Source of the DNA: Alphaproteobacteria bacterium
GTDB lineage: Bacteria > Pseudomonadota > Alphaproteobacteria > SMXS01
Length of the DNA stretch: 37,217 bases
Direction: 5' to 3'
Assembly (NCBI GenBank): GCA_004356955.1
Contig: SMXS01000030.1
Span: 1-37,217, forward strand
Shown: one piece after another, positions 25,829 to 35,399 of the stretch
How positions within the stretch are numbered: position 1 is the first letter of the stretch
How the letters are laid out: the number at the start of each line of letters is the position of its first letter
Notes under the pieces: generated by a model
What the model was told of the DNA's origin: nothing
The model's database searches: none
What the model saw: only the letters and a program-made list of their open reading frames with translations
Position numbers and translations under genes: made by a program

Positions 25829-26823
25829 GCGCCGGTGGATTCCCCACCAGACCACCCAAGAAAGTGGCCGACCAGGCCAGCCTGTTACAGATTGAATCCT
25901 TTATTGAAATGATGGCTGCCGAGCGCGGGTCTTCCCTCAACACGCTAGAGGCCTATCGTCGCGATCTGTTGGACTTTGCGGACTTTGCCCTCACGAAATC
26001 TTCTAATGCGTTGGAGGCTGATACAGATCTGGTCCGCGCCTATCTGCAAAAAGTACAGCGCGCTGGCTATGCCACCAGTACCAGTGCGCGTCGCCTGTCA
26101 TCGCTGAAACAGTTTTACAAATTTCTGTTTTCTGAAGGCCGGCGGCCGGACAGTCCCTGTGATTCTCTGCAAGGCCCAAAACAGACCAGACCCCTGCCCA
26201 GGGTCCTTAGTGAAGACGAAGTCGACCAATTGCTGGAGGTCGCCAGGGCGCGTCAGTTCAACGACCCATCGCCCGGGCATGTACGTTTTACCGCCTTGCT
26301 CGAGGTCCTTTATGCCAGCGGCCTGCGGGTCACAGAGCTTGTTTCGTTGCCCCTGTCAGCTGTGACAGGTGATCCCAGGCTGTTGTTTGTGAAAGGCAAG
26401 GGTGGCCGTGAACGCTTGGTCCCGGTTAGCGACAATGCCCGCATGGCACTGTCGGTGTACCTGACCGTACGCGATCACTTTTTGGAAAAAGCAGGGGTCG
26501 AGAATTCGCTCTTTCTGTTCCCGTCGCGCGGCAAGGCAGGGCATCTGACCCGGCTGCGGGTGTCGCAATTGCTCGATGAACTGGCCATCGAGGCGGGCAT
26601 CGACCCTAGACGCGTCAGCCCCCATGTGCTGCGCCATGCCTTTGCCAGTCACTTGCTAAATCATGGGGCTGATCTGCGATCGGTCCAGCAAATGTTGGGG
26701 CACGCAGATATATCGACCACCCAGATTTATACGCATATATTGGAGGAACGATTGCTGTCGCTGGTCCGATCCGGGCATCCGCTGTCCCCCGACAAGAAAT
26801 CGGACAAAGACAACCAAGCCTAA
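25825..26823 (+). CDS. xerD: Site-specific tyrosine recombinase XerD
   Basis: The 332-residue recombinase resolves chromosome dimers at dif with XerC. An N-terminal SAM-like DNA-binding domain (about 20-105) precedes the catalytic domain. All active residues are present: Arg168 (SGLRVTEL), Lys192 (GKGGRER), His267 and Arg270 (HVLRHAFASH), His293 (LGHADI) and Tyr302 (IYTH). The start is TTG overlapping the upstream TGA. XerD rather than XerC is inferred from the aroK-aroB neighbourhood. No sign of a mobile element nearby. Confidence 0.92.
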   Translation: MSAGGFPTRPPKKVADQASLLQIESFIEMMAAERGSSLNTLEAYRRDLLDFADFALTKSSNALEADTDLVRAYLQKVQRAGYATSTSARRLSSLKQFYKFLFSEGRRPDSPCDSLQGPKQTRPLPRVLSEDEVDQLLEVARARQFNDPSPGHVRFTALLEVLYASGLRVTELVSLPLSAVTGDPRLLFVKGKGGRERLVPVSDNARMALSVYLTVRDHFLEKAGVENSLFLFPSRGKAGHLTRLRVSQLLDELAIEAGIDPRRVSPHVLRHAFASHLLNHGADLRSVQQMLGHADISTTQIYTHILEERLLSLVRSGHPLSPDKKSDKDNQA

Positions 26824-26838
26824 AGCTGTTGCGACGAA

Positions 26839-26867
26839 TTGACTCAATCGGCTGTAGCGACTAGCTT
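26839..26867 (+). promoter_or_regulatory. Candidate promoter for malyl-CoA lyase gene
   Basis: TTGACT (26839-26844), a 17-bp spacer and TAGCTT (26862-26867) lie 52 bp before the lyase ATG. The -35 is good and the -10 is weak (3 of 6). Confidence 0.35.
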
Positions 26868-26919
26868 GCGCGCCAGAATTAACCCCGTATCAGACGGGCT
26901 TGCAGGACAGGATACGATC

Positions 26920-27894
26920 ATGGCTTTTACCCCCATCACCGAAGCACCCAGCCGCATCAACCGCAGTGAATTGGCTGTACCGGGTTCCAACACGCGTTTT
27001 TTGGAAAAAGCCGCCCAATCCGACGCTGATGCCGTGTTTCTGGACCTCGAAGACGCCGTTGCGCCAAGCGACAAGGACCAAGCCCGCAAGAACGTTATCG
27101 AAGCGATCAATGATCTGGATTGGGGTAGCAAAATTCTCTCTGTCCGGATCAATGGACCGAGCACAGAATACATGTACCGCGACGTGGTTGATCTGATGGA
27201 ACAGGCAGGCGAACGGCTTGACCTGATCATGTTGCCCATGGTCGACAACGGTAAAGATGTCTACGCGCTGGATATGATGTGCACCCAGATTGAAGCTGCC
27301 AAAGGCCGCAAAAAGCGCGTTGGTTTTGAACACATCATCGAAACCGCCCAGGGCCTGATGAACGTTAATGAAATTGCAGCGGCCAGCCCGCGCAATGAAA
27401 GCCTGCATTTCGGCGTGGCTGACTTTGCGGCATCAACCAAAGCGCGCACCACCCAAATCGGCGGCCCGAACCCGGACTATGTTGTCCTGACCCACCCCGA
27501 CGAAGCCGGCAATCGCGACACCCATTGGGGCGATATGTGGCATTATGCCATCGTGCGTATTGTTGTTGCTGCTCGGTCTCACGGCTTGCGCCCCATTGAC
27601 GGCCCCTTTGGTGACTTCTCTGATCCTGAAGGCTACCGCGCCCAGGCAAACCGCGCGGCGGTGTTGGGTTGTGAAGGTAAGTGGGCGATCCATCCATCAC
27701 AGATTGACCTCGCCAACGACGTGTTCAGCCCGTCCGATGAAGACGTGGCCCAGGCCAAGGAAATCATTGTTGCCATGGAAGCGGCCCTCAAGGAAGGCAA
27801 GGGTGCTGTGTCCCTGAATGGCAAGCTCATTGATATTGCCTCGATCAAACAGGCCGAAGCAATGGTGACCATGTCTGAACGTTTGAAGGCTTAG
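26920..27894 (+). CDS. mcl: L-malyl-CoA / beta-methylmalyl-CoA lyase (Mcl1-like)
   Basis: The 324-residue CitE-family TIM-barrel enzyme cleaves malyl-CoA and methylmalyl-CoA to glyoxylate plus acetyl- or propionyl-CoA. LDLEDAVAP supplies metal-binding acids; SVRING, VDGPFGDFSD-like PIDGPFGDFSDPEGY and GKWAIHPSQ match Rhodobacter Mcl1 closely, as does the length. I chose the ATG at 26920, with AGGA 7 bases upstream, over the track's TTG. The enzyme works in the ethylmalonyl-CoA pathway or serine cycle, which also need B12 mutases such as the one here. Its stop overlaps that of the convergent gene. Confidence 0.92.
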   Translation: MAFTPITEAPSRINRSELAVPGSNTRFLEKAAQSDADAVFLDLEDAVAPSDKDQARKNVIEAINDLDWGSKILSVRINGPSTEYMYRDVVDLMEQAGERLDLIMLPMVDNGKDVYALDMMCTQIEAAKGRKKRVGFEHIIETAQGLMNVNEIAAASPRNESLHFGVADFAASTKARTTQIGGPNPDYVVLTHPDEAGNRDTHWGDMWHYAIVRIVVAARSHGLRPIDGPFGDFSDPEGYRAQANRAAVLGCEGKWAIHPSQIDLANDVFSPSDEDVAQAKEIIVAMEAALKEGKGAVSLNGKLIDIASIKQAEAMVTMSERLKA

Positions 27895-28451
27895 GCTTTC
27901 TGGCCCGTGAGGTCGTAAGTTGCCAGCTGTTTGGCTGGATAAAACTCAACGAGCTCGATTGCGGTGCAGGTTGCTGGGATGGGGGACCATTCGGTACTGA
28001 GTGCCGGTACGCTACTCAAGACTCGTGCAGAATCTGCAGTGGAGATAAATTGAGCAAGCGTGCAATGAGGCACCCAGTTGTTGGGCAAGTACCAAAAGGC
28101 GCACTGCTCCTCAAAATCGGCCGTTAATTGGTGAAAGGTTTCTCTGAGTTGCATTAGCGGCTTGGTTCTGACAGGCGCAAGAAAAAGTGCGCCGTGGTCA
28201 CCGGGAAATACCCCGACGCTAGAGAACACCAATTTGAAGGACGAAATCATGTTCGATATTTGCAGCAGCAATTCCGGAAGCTGATCAGGGCATTCTTCTT
28301 GGTATATGGCCAACGTAATATGTGGATACATGTTGTTCTGCAACATTGATTCATTGATGTCGTTTTCGGCTATCTGTCTCCAAATAGATTCGATTTTTGC
28401 TGATGCAACAGGATCAACGGCAAGAACAACGCCGTAATACTTCGAAGTGAT
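27891..28451 (-). CDS. 2'-5' RNA ligase-like 2H phosphoesterase lacking a standard start codon
   Basis: The protein has both HxT motifs of the 2H phosphoesterase family (HITLA and HCTLA), which act on cyclic or 2'-5' phosphodiesters in RNA or nucleotides. The first ATG in the track (28346) omits the family's N-terminal strand. The frame stays open upstream and reads KYYGVVLAVDPVASAKI, an expected N-terminus, but has no ATG, GTG or TTG before a TGA. The likeliest start is ATC at 28449-28451, after GGGGTAAG, 4 bp beyond the frnE stop. Either a rare start codon or a lost ATG. Confidence 0.75.
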   Translation of the reverse strand: MTSKYYGVVLAVDPVASAKIESIWRQIAENDINESMLQNNMYPHITLAIYQEECPDQLPELLLQISNMISSFKLVFSSVGVFPGDHGALFLAPVRTKPLMQLRETFHQLTADFEEQCAFWYLPNNWVPHCTLAQFISTADSARVLSSVPALSTEWSPIPATCTAIELVEFYPAKQLATYDLTGQKA

Positions 28452-28455
28452 GGTC

Positions 28456-29100
28456 TTACCCCGCTTCTTGTTCGGCTTCCATCAGGGCCTGGTCGATGGC
28501 GCGCAGCAGCATGTCTGTGTCCTGGGCGCCCATGATGGCGTATTTTTTGTCGATGACAAAACACGGTACGCCGGTGACGCCCATATTGCGGCCGATGGAT
28601 TCTTCTTCGCGGATGTGGTCTTCGTCGGCATCACTGTTCAACAATCGCTCAACAACGGCACCATCCATGCCCGCCTCAATAGCTATTTCCAGCAACACGG
28701 CTTTGTCGCCGACATCGTCGCCTTTGATGAAATAGCGTTCAAACAATTTCTCGACGACTGCGTCCTGGACACCGGCCGTGTGGGCCCAATGGTTCAGACG
28801 GTGAGAGTCGATGGTATTGGGCAGACGCGATTGCCGTGTGAAGTCAAAGTCGATGCCATCTTCTTTGCCCGTCTTGGCGATATTGTCGAAAACCTGGCGG
28901 GCCTGTTCCTTGTTGCCGAACTTTTTGCTGACATGGTCCTTGCGGTCGACACCTTCGCGCGGTGTGTCCGGGTTCAATTGAAACGGGCGATACACCACCT
29001 CGATATTGACATCGGGGCGTTGGGCCAAGGCTGCATCCAGGCGCTTTTTACCAATATAGCACCACGGGCAGATCGTATCTGAGATTACATCAATTTGCAT
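28456..29100 (-). CDS. DsbA-family oxidoreductase, FrnE-like
   Basis: The 214-residue thioredoxin-fold protein has a CPWC active site (Cys11, Cys14) at the N-terminus and an inserted helical domain, matching the FrnE/2-hydroxychromene isomerase-like branch. GVTGVPCFVIDKKYAIMGAQ holds the cis-Pro loop. No signal peptide is present, so it is cytoplasmic. It may catalyse dithiol-disulfide exchange. It lies just upstream of the RNA ligase-like gene, same strand, and is divergent from accA. Confidence 0.93.
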   Translation of the reverse strand: MQIDVISDTICPWCYIGKKRLDAALAQRPDVNIEVVYRPFQLNPDTPREGVDRKDHVSKKFGNKEQARQVFDNIAKTGKEDGIDFDFTRQSRLPNTIDSHRLNHWAHTAGVQDAVVEKLFERYFIKGDDVGDKAVLLEIAIEAGMDGAVVERLLNSDADEDHIREEESIGRNMGVTGVPCFVIDKKYAIMGAQDTDMLLRAIDQALMEAEQEAG

Positions 29101-29267
29101 GGGTCCAGAATAGGCAGAAAAGCGCGCCAGTAAACTTAAAAAAGCTGGTCAATCGAGCAGCAATCCTTACATATAGGCCTGTTATAGCCACTAGATTGAC
29201 ACTTTGCCCTGATCGGGCGACAGTGTGTAATGAACTATTGAGCGGTTGAAGGACGCCCCCTTACGCT
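29101..29267. other. Divergent intergenic region between frnE-like gene and accA
   Basis: The 167-bp region must hold both promoters. A perfect TTGACA is at 29196-29201 on the accA side, but no good -10 follows at the right distance. Confidence 0.4.
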
Positions 29268-30224
29268 ATGGAATCATTCTTGGAATTTGAAAAGCCGGTC
29301 GCCGAGCTGGAACGCAAGATCTCTGAACTACGGCAGATATCTGACAGCGGCGATGTCGACGTCGTCGACGAAATTGTTCGGCTGGAAAAAAAGCTCAATC
29401 AACTGCTGAAATCGACTTATAACGGCCTGTCTGCCTGGCAGCGCACCCTAGTTGCGCGCCATCCGCTGCGGCCACATTTCAATGACTATATTGACGGTAT
29501 GATCACCGACTTTACGCCGTTGGCGGGGGATCGGGGCTTTTCGGAAGACTCCGCCATCATTGGCGGGCTTGGTCGGTTCCGCGGCCAGTCTGTCCTGGTC
29601 ATTGGCAATGAAAAGGGGCGTGATACGCAAAGCCGTCTGGAACATAATTTCGGCATGGCCCGGCCTGAAGGCTATCGCAAGGCCATCCGCCTGATGAAAC
29701 TGGCCGACCGGTTCAAGCTGCCGGTGATTACGCTGGTGGATACATCGGGTGCCTACCCAGGCATTGGCGCGGAAGAGCGCGGCCAGGCCGAGGCCATCGC
29801 CCGATCAACCCAGACTTGCCTGCAATTGGGTGTGCCGCTGATCGCCGTTATCGTGGGCGAAGGTGGCTCTGGCGGTGCCGTTGCGCTGGCCTCTGGCAAC
29901 CGGGTGATTATGTTTGAACATGCCATCTATTCGGTGATTTCGCCCGAAGGCTGTGCATCGATTTTGTGGCGCACGTCTGATCACGCCGAAGACGCCGCCA
30001 ACGCCCTGAAGCTGACAGCGCCTGACCTGAAAGAACTGGGCGTCATCGACCGGATCGTGGCCGAACCCTTGGGTGGCGCGCATCGCCAGCCAGACACTGC
30101 AATTGCCGCGCTTGGCGATGCCATTGCCGAGACGCTGGACGATTTGCGTAAACTGTCGCCCGACGAATTGCGCCGCGACCGTCGCGAAAAATTCCTGGCC
30201 ATGGGCACGGCGGGTGTCGTGTGA
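29268..30224 (+). CDS. accA: Acetyl-CoA carboxylase carboxyltransferase subunit alpha
   Basis: The 318-residue protein forms the carboxyltransferase with AccD and makes malonyl-CoA for fatty acid synthesis. The N-terminal helical part ([15 protein letters not shown]) and the crotonase-like core with [16 protein letters not shown] and [12 protein letters not shown] are complete. The length is normal. Its TGA overlaps by one base the ATG of the small exported protein gene (TGATG). Confidence 0.98.
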   Translation: MESFLEFEKPVAELERKISELRQISDSGDVDVVDEIVRLEKKLNQLLKSTYNGLSAWQRTLVARHPLRPHFNDYIDGMITDFTPLAGDRGFSEDSAIIGGLGRFRGQSVLVIGNEKGRDTQSRLEHNFGMARPEGYRKAIRLMKLADRFKLPVITLVDTSGAYPGIGAEERGQAEAIARSTQTCLQLGVPLIAVIVGEGGSGGAVALASGNRVIMFEHAIYSVISPEGCASILWRTSDHAEDAANALKLTAPDLKELGVIDRIVAEPLGGAHRQPDTAIAALGDAIAETLDDLRKLSPDELRRDRREKFLAMGTAGVV

Positions 30225-30670
30225 TGCACGCACCCATTCGAAATTTTGTTGCTGTTGCCGCGATTCGAAACTTTGTTGCGGTTGCAACGGTGGTTACCCT
30301 GTGGGGGTTGTCGCCAAATGTTCAGGCGCAAGAGACCGCAGCCCAAGGCGTGGCGAATATCGAGCAGATGTTCGATAGTTTTACTGTCTCACTGGTTGCC
30401 TCGACAATATGTGATCCACCGAAGGAGCGGACATTGTCCAATTTCCTGGGTAATCTGATGGTGGTGCAGGGCAGTATATTGAGTGCCTATCAACAGAAAT
30501 ACCCGGACCTGGATGAAACGGCCATCTTGAACATCATCGATAATCGGATCCACCGTCTGGGTGAGTCGATTCAGGACCAGATTGCGCGTGAAGGCTGCAT
30601 GGATGCCTCTATTGTAGAGCTGTTGGACCTGTTCGAGATCAATTCCAGACCCGATCTATTTAAGCAATAG
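30224..30670 (+). CDS. Small exported protein of unknown function
   Basis: I do not recognise this 148-residue protein. It has a signal peptide with a likely cut after VQAQ or thereabouts (residue ~36), then a mostly helical mature part with two Cys (STICDPP and EGCMDAS) that could form a disulfide. The signal peptide contains an in-frame duplication of IRNFVAVA. The ATG overlaps the accA stop, so it is coupled to accA. It converges on secA with a 10-bp gap. Confidence 0.7.
   Translation: MHAPIRNFVAVAAIRNFVAVATVVTLWGLSPNVQAQETAAQGVANIEQMFDSFTVSLVASTICDPPKERTLSNFLGNLMVVQGSILSAYQQKYPDLDETAILNIIDNRIHRLGESIQDQIAREGCMDASIVELLDLFEINSRPDLFKQ
30236..30289 (+). repeat. 27-bp tandem duplication in signal peptide
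   Basis: Two adjacent 27-bp units (ATTCGAAATTTTGTTGCTGT-type, diverged at a few bases) encode IRNFVAVAA and IRNFVAVAT at the start of the small exported protein. Confidence 0.85.
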
Positions 30671-30680
30671 AGGTCGATGC

Positions 30681-33410
30681 CTAACCAGCCACAATGGCCC
30701 CATGACAATGTTTGAACTTTTTACCTGACCCACAAGGGCACTGCGCATTGCGTGCGACCTTGCCCCAGGTGCGGGGGTCGTTGGGGTTGCGGTCTTCTTC
30801 GGTCACCCTGGTCCGTATGGGCATCTGAATTTCTGTCTCAGGCGTAACGTCACCAAAGGCCGGGTCGCCGCGACCCAGTTGCATGTTTTGGGGTGGTGCC
30901 TGTTCTTCGCTTTCGTCAGGAATGCCTTCCGTGCCTACGGTTGCGTGGGCCAGAATATAGGTTATCTCGGCCCGCACCTCTTGCAGCATGACCTGGAACA
31001 TCTCAAACGATTCAGCTTTGTATTCGTTGAGTGGATCGCGTTGGCCATAGGCGCGCAGGCCCACAGTCTGGCGTAGGTGGTCCAACTGCAACAGATGCTC
31101 TTTCCAGTGTTGGTCGATGACCTGGATCAGGAACATCTTTTCCAGGGCCCGCATCAGGTCGGGACCCATGGAAATAGCGCGTTCAGCCATCCGCCGATTG
31201 GCAAAGTCGATCAGGCGATCAGTGATATCCGTATCGTCGATGCCATCTTCTTCAACCCAGCTATCAAGATCAGGCTCGACCATAAAGATGCGCTGCATCT
31301 CGACCTTCAGACCGTCGGTGTCCCATTGATCTGGATAGGACTTGGGTGGAATATGCTGCGAGATTACTTTTTCGATCGTCTCTAGACGCATGTCGAGAAT
31401 GACGTCAGAGACATCCGTCGACTCCATCATTTCGCGGCGCTGTTCATAGATCGCCTTGCGCTGGTCGTTCATGACATCGTCATATTTGAGGACGTTTTTA
31501 CGCATATCGAAATTGCGCTGTTCGACCTTCATCTGGGCTTTCTCCAGCGCCTTGTTGATCCAGGGGTGGACAATGGCTTCGCCTTCTTCCAACCCCAGTT
31601 TGACCAACATCTTGTCCATGCGTTCGGACCCAAAGATGCGCATTAAGTCGTCTTCGAGCGACAGATAGAATTTAGACGCACCGGCGTCGCCCTGACGGCC
31701 GGCACGACCACGCAGCTGGTTGTCGATACGGCGGCTTTCATGCCGTTCTGTACCCATGACAAACAGACCGCCTGCGGCGATCACTTCGAGGCGCTCCGCG
31801 GCAATTTCGGCTTCGATCTGGGCGATTTTTTTAGCGCGCTTGGCGTCATCTTCAATTTTCGAGGCTTCGTCTTCAACCCGCATGTCCCGGTTGCCGCCCA
31901 GCTGAATATCGGTACCACGACCGGCCATATTGGTGGCAATGGTAACCGCACCCAGGCGCCCCGCCTGGGCAATGATGTGGGCTTCGTTTTCGTGATAACG
32001 CGCGTTCAGCACATTGTGGGGAATCTTACGCTTTTTCAGCAGGTCAGCCAGATACTCAGATTTCTCGATACTGACTGTACCCACCAGGGTTGGTTGGCCC
32101 TTTTCATGCGCCTCGGCGACCTGTTCGATAATCGCGTTATATTTCTCGGGGGCGGTGCGATAGACCTCGTCATGTTCATCCAAGCGGGTCAGGGGCATAT
32201 TTGTCGGGATTTCCGCCACCGCCAGGCCATAAATGTCCTGAAATTCTTCTTCTTCTGTGGTGGCGGTGCCGGTCATGCCTGCCAGTTTGGGATAAAGCCG
32301 GAAATAGTTTTGGAACGTAACACTGGCAAGTGTCTGGTTTTCGTTCTGAATGTCGACTTTCTCTTTGGCTTCCAATGCCTGATGCAGGCCTTCCGAATAA
32401 CGGCGGCCTTCCATCATACGACCGGTGAATTCGTCGATGATGACGACTTTGTCGTCCTTGATAATATAGTCCCTATCGAGCTGGAACATCGTATGGGCGC
32501 GCAGGGCTTGGGTCACGTGGTGCACGACCGAGACGTTCTCTATTTCGTACAAATTGTCGCCAATCAGCAGCCCCGCATCGCGCAGCAGTTGTTCGATATG
32601 TTCGTTGCCTTCTTCTGTCAGGGCAACGGTCTTGCTTTTCTCATCGCGCTCATAGTCTTCGTCCGCCAATTTGGGAATGAAGGCGTCGATGGTTTTGTAG
32701 AGCTCTGAATTGTCTTCGGTCGGGCCCGAAATAATCAGCGGCGTGCGGGCTTCATCAATCAGAATCGAGTCAACCTCATCGACGATGGCAAAGTTGAACG
32801 GGCGCTGCACCATCTGTTCGACCGTGTGCGCCATATTGTCGCGCAGATAGTCAAAGCCATATTCGTTGTTGGTGCCATAGGTCACGTCGGCGGCATAGGC
32901 CTCGCGTTTTTCCTGTTCGTTCATACCATGGACGACACAGCCAACTGTCAGGCCCAGAAAGTTGTATATCTGTCCCATCCATTCAGAATCTCGGATGGCA
33001 AGATAGTCATTTACTGTGACAACATGCACGCCGCTGCCCTCGACGGCATTCAGATACACCGCCAGCGTGGCGACCAGGGTCTTGCCTTCACCGGTCTTCA
33101 TTTCAGCTATTTGGCCGCCATGCAGGATCATCCCACCGATCAGCTGCACATCGAAATGGCGCTGACCGAGGCTGCGACGCGCACCTTCACGCACGACGGC
33201 GAAGGCTTCTTCCAGGATATCATCAAGGGTTTCGCCATTTTGCAGGCGGGCGCGAAATTCAAGGGCTTTGCCGTGTAATTCGTCGTCGCTCAGGGCCTCG
33301 ACACTGCTTTCCAGCGCATTGATGGCTTCGACCCGATCAAAATAGGGACGCAAATGCCTGTCATTGGCAGAACCGAATAGGCGTTCGCCTAATTTACTGA
33401 AACCGAGCAT
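30681..33410 (-). CDS. secA: Protein translocase ATPase SecA
   Basis: The 909-residue motor drives preproteins through SecYEG. Walker A is [11 protein letters not shown], the DEAD-like motif is [22 protein letters not shown] is motif VI, and the preprotein-binding and scaffold regions are complete. The C-terminus keeps the zinc motif [14 protein letters not shown], which binds SecB and lipids. The ATG follows AGGA with good spacing, and a sigma-70-like promoter lies about 50-75 bp upstream. Confidence 0.99.
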   Translation of the reverse strand: MLGFSKLGERLFGSANDRHLRPYFDRVEAINALESSVEALSDDELHGKALEFRARLQNGETLDDILEEAFAVVREGARRSLGQRHFDVQLIGGMILHGGQIAEMKTGEGKTLVATLAVYLNAVEGSGVHVVTVNDYLAIRDSEWMGQIYNFLGLTVGCVVHGMNEQEKREAYAADVTYGTNNEYGFDYLRDNMAHTVEQMVQRPFNFAIVDEVDSILIDEARTPLIISGPTEDNSELYKTIDAFIPKLADEDYERDEKSKTVALTEEGNEHIEQLLRDAGLLIGDNLYEIENVSVVHHVTQALRAHTMFQLDRDYIIKDDKVVIIDEFTGRMMEGRRYSEGLHQALEAKEKVDIQNENQTLASVTFQNYFRLYPKLAGMTGTATTEEEEFQDIYGLAVAEIPTNMPLTRLDEHDEVYRTAPEKYNAIIEQVAEAHEKGQPTLVGTVSIEKSEYLADLLKKRKIPHNVLNARYHENEAHIIAQAGRLGAVTIATNMAGRGTDIQLGGNRDMRVEDEASKIEDDAKRAKKIAQIEAEIAAERLEVIAAGGLFVMGTERHESRRIDNQLRGRAGRQGDAGASKFYLSLEDDLMRIFGSERMDKMLVKLGLEEGEAIVHPWINKALEKAQMKVEQRNFDMRKNVLKYDDVMNDQRKAIYEQRREMMESTDVSDVILDMRLETIEKVISQHIPPKSYPDQWDTDGLKVEMQRIFMVEPDLDSWVEEDGIDDTDITDRLIDFANRRMAERAISMGPDLMRALEKMFLIQVIDQHWKEHLLQLDHLRQTVGLRAYGQRDPLNEYKAESFEMFQVMLQEVRAEITYILAHATVGTEGIPDESEEQAPPQNMQLGRGDPAFGDVTPETEIQMPIRTRVTEEDRNPNDPRTWGKVARNAQCPCGSGKKFKHCHGAIVAG

Positions 33411-33455
33411 GAATTTTTCCTAATGCCCGCGTCGCGGGGGATTGATGTCTGAGGA

Positions 33456-33484
33456 CAGATAGGGTGCAAGTCCGTCCGTGTCAA
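33456..33484 (-). promoter_or_regulatory. Sigma-70-like promoter for secA
   Basis: On the minus strand a perfect TTGACA (33484-33479) is followed after exactly 17 bp by TATCTG (33461-33456). The -10 ends 45 bp before the secA ATG. Confidence 0.65.
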
Positions 33485-33630
33485 TGTGTCGCGTTTGAAG
33501 GGTGTATTCAATGTCGTTTTCGACTGGTTGGACGGCTGGATTACGGGGGTCTTTGCGTTCCCCATCAGATCATGTATCAATCACATAAATGCGGGTGCAT
33601 GTAGTGACTAAACCCATAAAGGACAAAGCA

Positions 33631-34866
33631 TTGGTCGATCTGAAGACATCACCTTTGGCCCCGGAAAGTTTTCCGGTGATGCCGCCGATTGCAGGGGTCC
33701 AGCTGGCCACTGCAGAGGCCGGTGTGCACTATACGGGCCGGACCGATGTCTTAATGGCTACATTTGACGCTGGTACGACCATTGCAGGGGTGTTCACAAA
33801 GTCGACCATGCCCGGTGCCCCGGTTATCTGGTGCAAGCAGGCCCTGGCAGACAGTCAAGGTCAGGTGCGGGCATTGGTTGTTAAGGCGGGCAATGCCAAT
33901 GTATTTACGGCTGAAGACGGCATGAAGGCGTGTGAAGCCATTGCAGCTGTCGCCAGCGACATTGTTGGCTGCGATGCCAGCGACATCATGCTAAGCGCCA
34001 CAGGCGTTATCGGCGAAAAGCTGCCGGTCGATAAAGTAACCGCTATCCTGCCTTCGATGACGCCGGTTGCCGATGGTTGGGCCGACGCTGCGCAAGCGAT
34101 CTTGACCACGGACACATTCCCCAAAGGCGTAACCCGACAAGTACAGCTGGGTGATGCGACGGTGACGATTAACGGCATCGCCAAAGGCTCTGGCATGATT
34201 GAGCCAAACATGGCGACCATGCTGGCTTATGTGGTGACCGACGCGACACTGCCTGCCGATGTGCTGGATGCTTTGTTGCGCGAGACCATCGAACCATCGT
34301 TCAACGCCATTACCGTGGACAGCGATACTTCGACGTCAGACACCGTGCTGTTGATGGCGACGGGGAAAGCTGATCACGCTGCAATCACTGATGCGTCTGA
34401 CCCGGCCTTGACCGAATTCAGGCAGGCGTTGCAGAAGGTCATGACAGACCTGGCGCACCAGATTGTGCGGGACGGGGAAGGGGCCACCAAATTCATCACC
34501 GTCTCGGTCACAGGGGCGACAAGTGATGCGGCCGCCAAAATCGTCGCTAAATCAATTGCCAATTCCCCCTTGGTCAAGACAGCCATTGCAGGAGAAGACG
34601 CAAACTGGGGCCGGGTCGTGATGGCCATCGGCAAATGTGGTGCTGAAGCTGACCCGATGAAGACGTTGATCAACTTTGGTGGCCAGCCAGTCACGGAAGC
34701 CGGCCGGGTTAGGGACGGCTATGACGAGGCGTTGCTCAATGAGCATCTAAAAGGCAGCGAGATTGATCTGTCTGTTGACCTGGGTGTTGGCAACGGTCAG
34801 GCCATCGTCTGGACCTGTGACCTGACACACGGCTATATCGAGATCAATGCGGACTACCGGTCGTGA
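33631..34866 (+). CDS. argJ: Bifunctional glutamate N-acetyltransferase / amino-acid acetyltransferase ArgJ
   Basis: ArgJ transfers acetyl from N-acetylornithine to glutamate, recycling acetyl in arginine synthesis. It is made as one chain that cleaves itself before the nucleophile Thr in KGSGMIEPNMATML. All core segments (VKAGNANVFT, LSATGVIGE, GEDANWGRV) are present. I chose the TTG at 33631, which has AAAGGA 7 bases upstream and gives a family-like N-terminus (VDLKTSPLAP). The track's ATG at 33589 has no clear SD. The parvulin-type isomerase often found between secA and argJ in this class is absent. Confidence 0.93.
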   Translation: MVDLKTSPLAPESFPVMPPIAGVQLATAEAGVHYTGRTDVLMATFDAGTTIAGVFTKSTMPGAPVIWCKQALADSQGQVRALVVKAGNANVFTAEDGMKACEAIAAVASDIVGCDASDIMLSATGVIGEKLPVDKVTAILPSMTPVADGWADAAQAILTTDTFPKGVTRQVQLGDATVTINGIAKGSGMIEPNMATMLAYVVTDATLPADVLDALLRETIEPSFNAITVDSDTSTSDTVLLMATGKADHAAITDASDPALTEFRQALQKVMTDLAHQIVRDGEGATKFITVSVTGATSDAAAKIVAKSIANSPLVKTAIAGEDANWGRVVMAIGKCGAEADPMKTLINFGGQPVTEAGRVRDGYDEALLNEHLKGSEIDLSVDLGVGNGQAIVWTCDLTHGYIEINADYRS

Positions 34867-35399
34867 TCTGGCGGCCGTTCACACGTCAATCAGAACGCCT
34901 GACTTTTCGTCGCTTTAAGCGCGCGGATGCCAAGGCGTTGCCCGCCCTATTGGATGACTGGCAGGTCGCCAAATGGTTGTCTCGCACGCCTTTTCCCTAT
35001 TCCCATCAGGATGGTCGGGACTGGATCAGGATTTCCCGCTCTGTTTTGCGCCGCCGCCGGGGGTATTCCCTTGCGATTATCGAAACTGACAGCAAACAGC
35101 TGATTGGCGGCCTGGGCCTGTCGACCGAGACCGGCGAGATTGGTTATTGGCTGGGGCGGGACCATTGGGGCAAAGGCTATGCCACCGAGACGGTGAACAT
35201 GATTACCCAGCTGGGTCTGGTCGACTCTGACATGCCGAAATTGTGGGCTATGGTGATGCCCGGTAATGGAGCCTCCAAACGAGTGTTGGAAAAAGTCGGG
35301 TATCTTTCTCCTGGCACACGGCCCCATCGATTCCGAGGCGGCGAACAATCCGCCCATTATTACCACCTGCAACAATGGGAATGGCAGGCTGCGATATGA
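34863..35399 (+). CDS. GNAT-family N-acetyltransferase (RimJ/RimL-like)
   Basis: The 178-residue protein fits the RimJ/RimL type of GNAT enzymes: RLTFRRFKRADA at the start, EIGYWLGRDHWGKGYATE as the acetyl-CoA-binding region, and NGASKRVLEKVGY near the end. It acetylates an amino group of a protein or small molecule that cannot be named from sequence. It starts at GTG overlapping the argJ stop (GTGA) and overlaps mutT at its end, so argJ-GNAT-mutT is one coupled operon. Confidence 0.92.
   Translation: MIWRPFTRQSERLTFRRFKRADAKALPALLDDWQVAKWLSRTPFPYSHQDGRDWIRISRSVLRRRRGYSLAIIETDSKQLIGGLGLSTETGEIGYWLGRDHWGKGYATETVNMITQLGLVDSDMPKLWAMVMPGNGASKRVLEKVGYLSPGTRPHRFRGGEQSAHYYHLQQWEWQAAI

Noticed and set aside
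25825-26823. Tyrosine recombinase as a sign of a mobile element
   Set aside because: It has XerD domain layout and a core neighbourhood, with no attachment repeats or cargo nearby.
29196-29231. TTGACA with TGTAAT before accA
   Set aside because: The spacing is 24 bp, too long for sigma-70; at 17 bp the -10 is poor (GACAGT).
31740-32708. 322-aa plus-strand ORF
   Set aside because: Antisense to secA, Phe/His-rich shadow composition.
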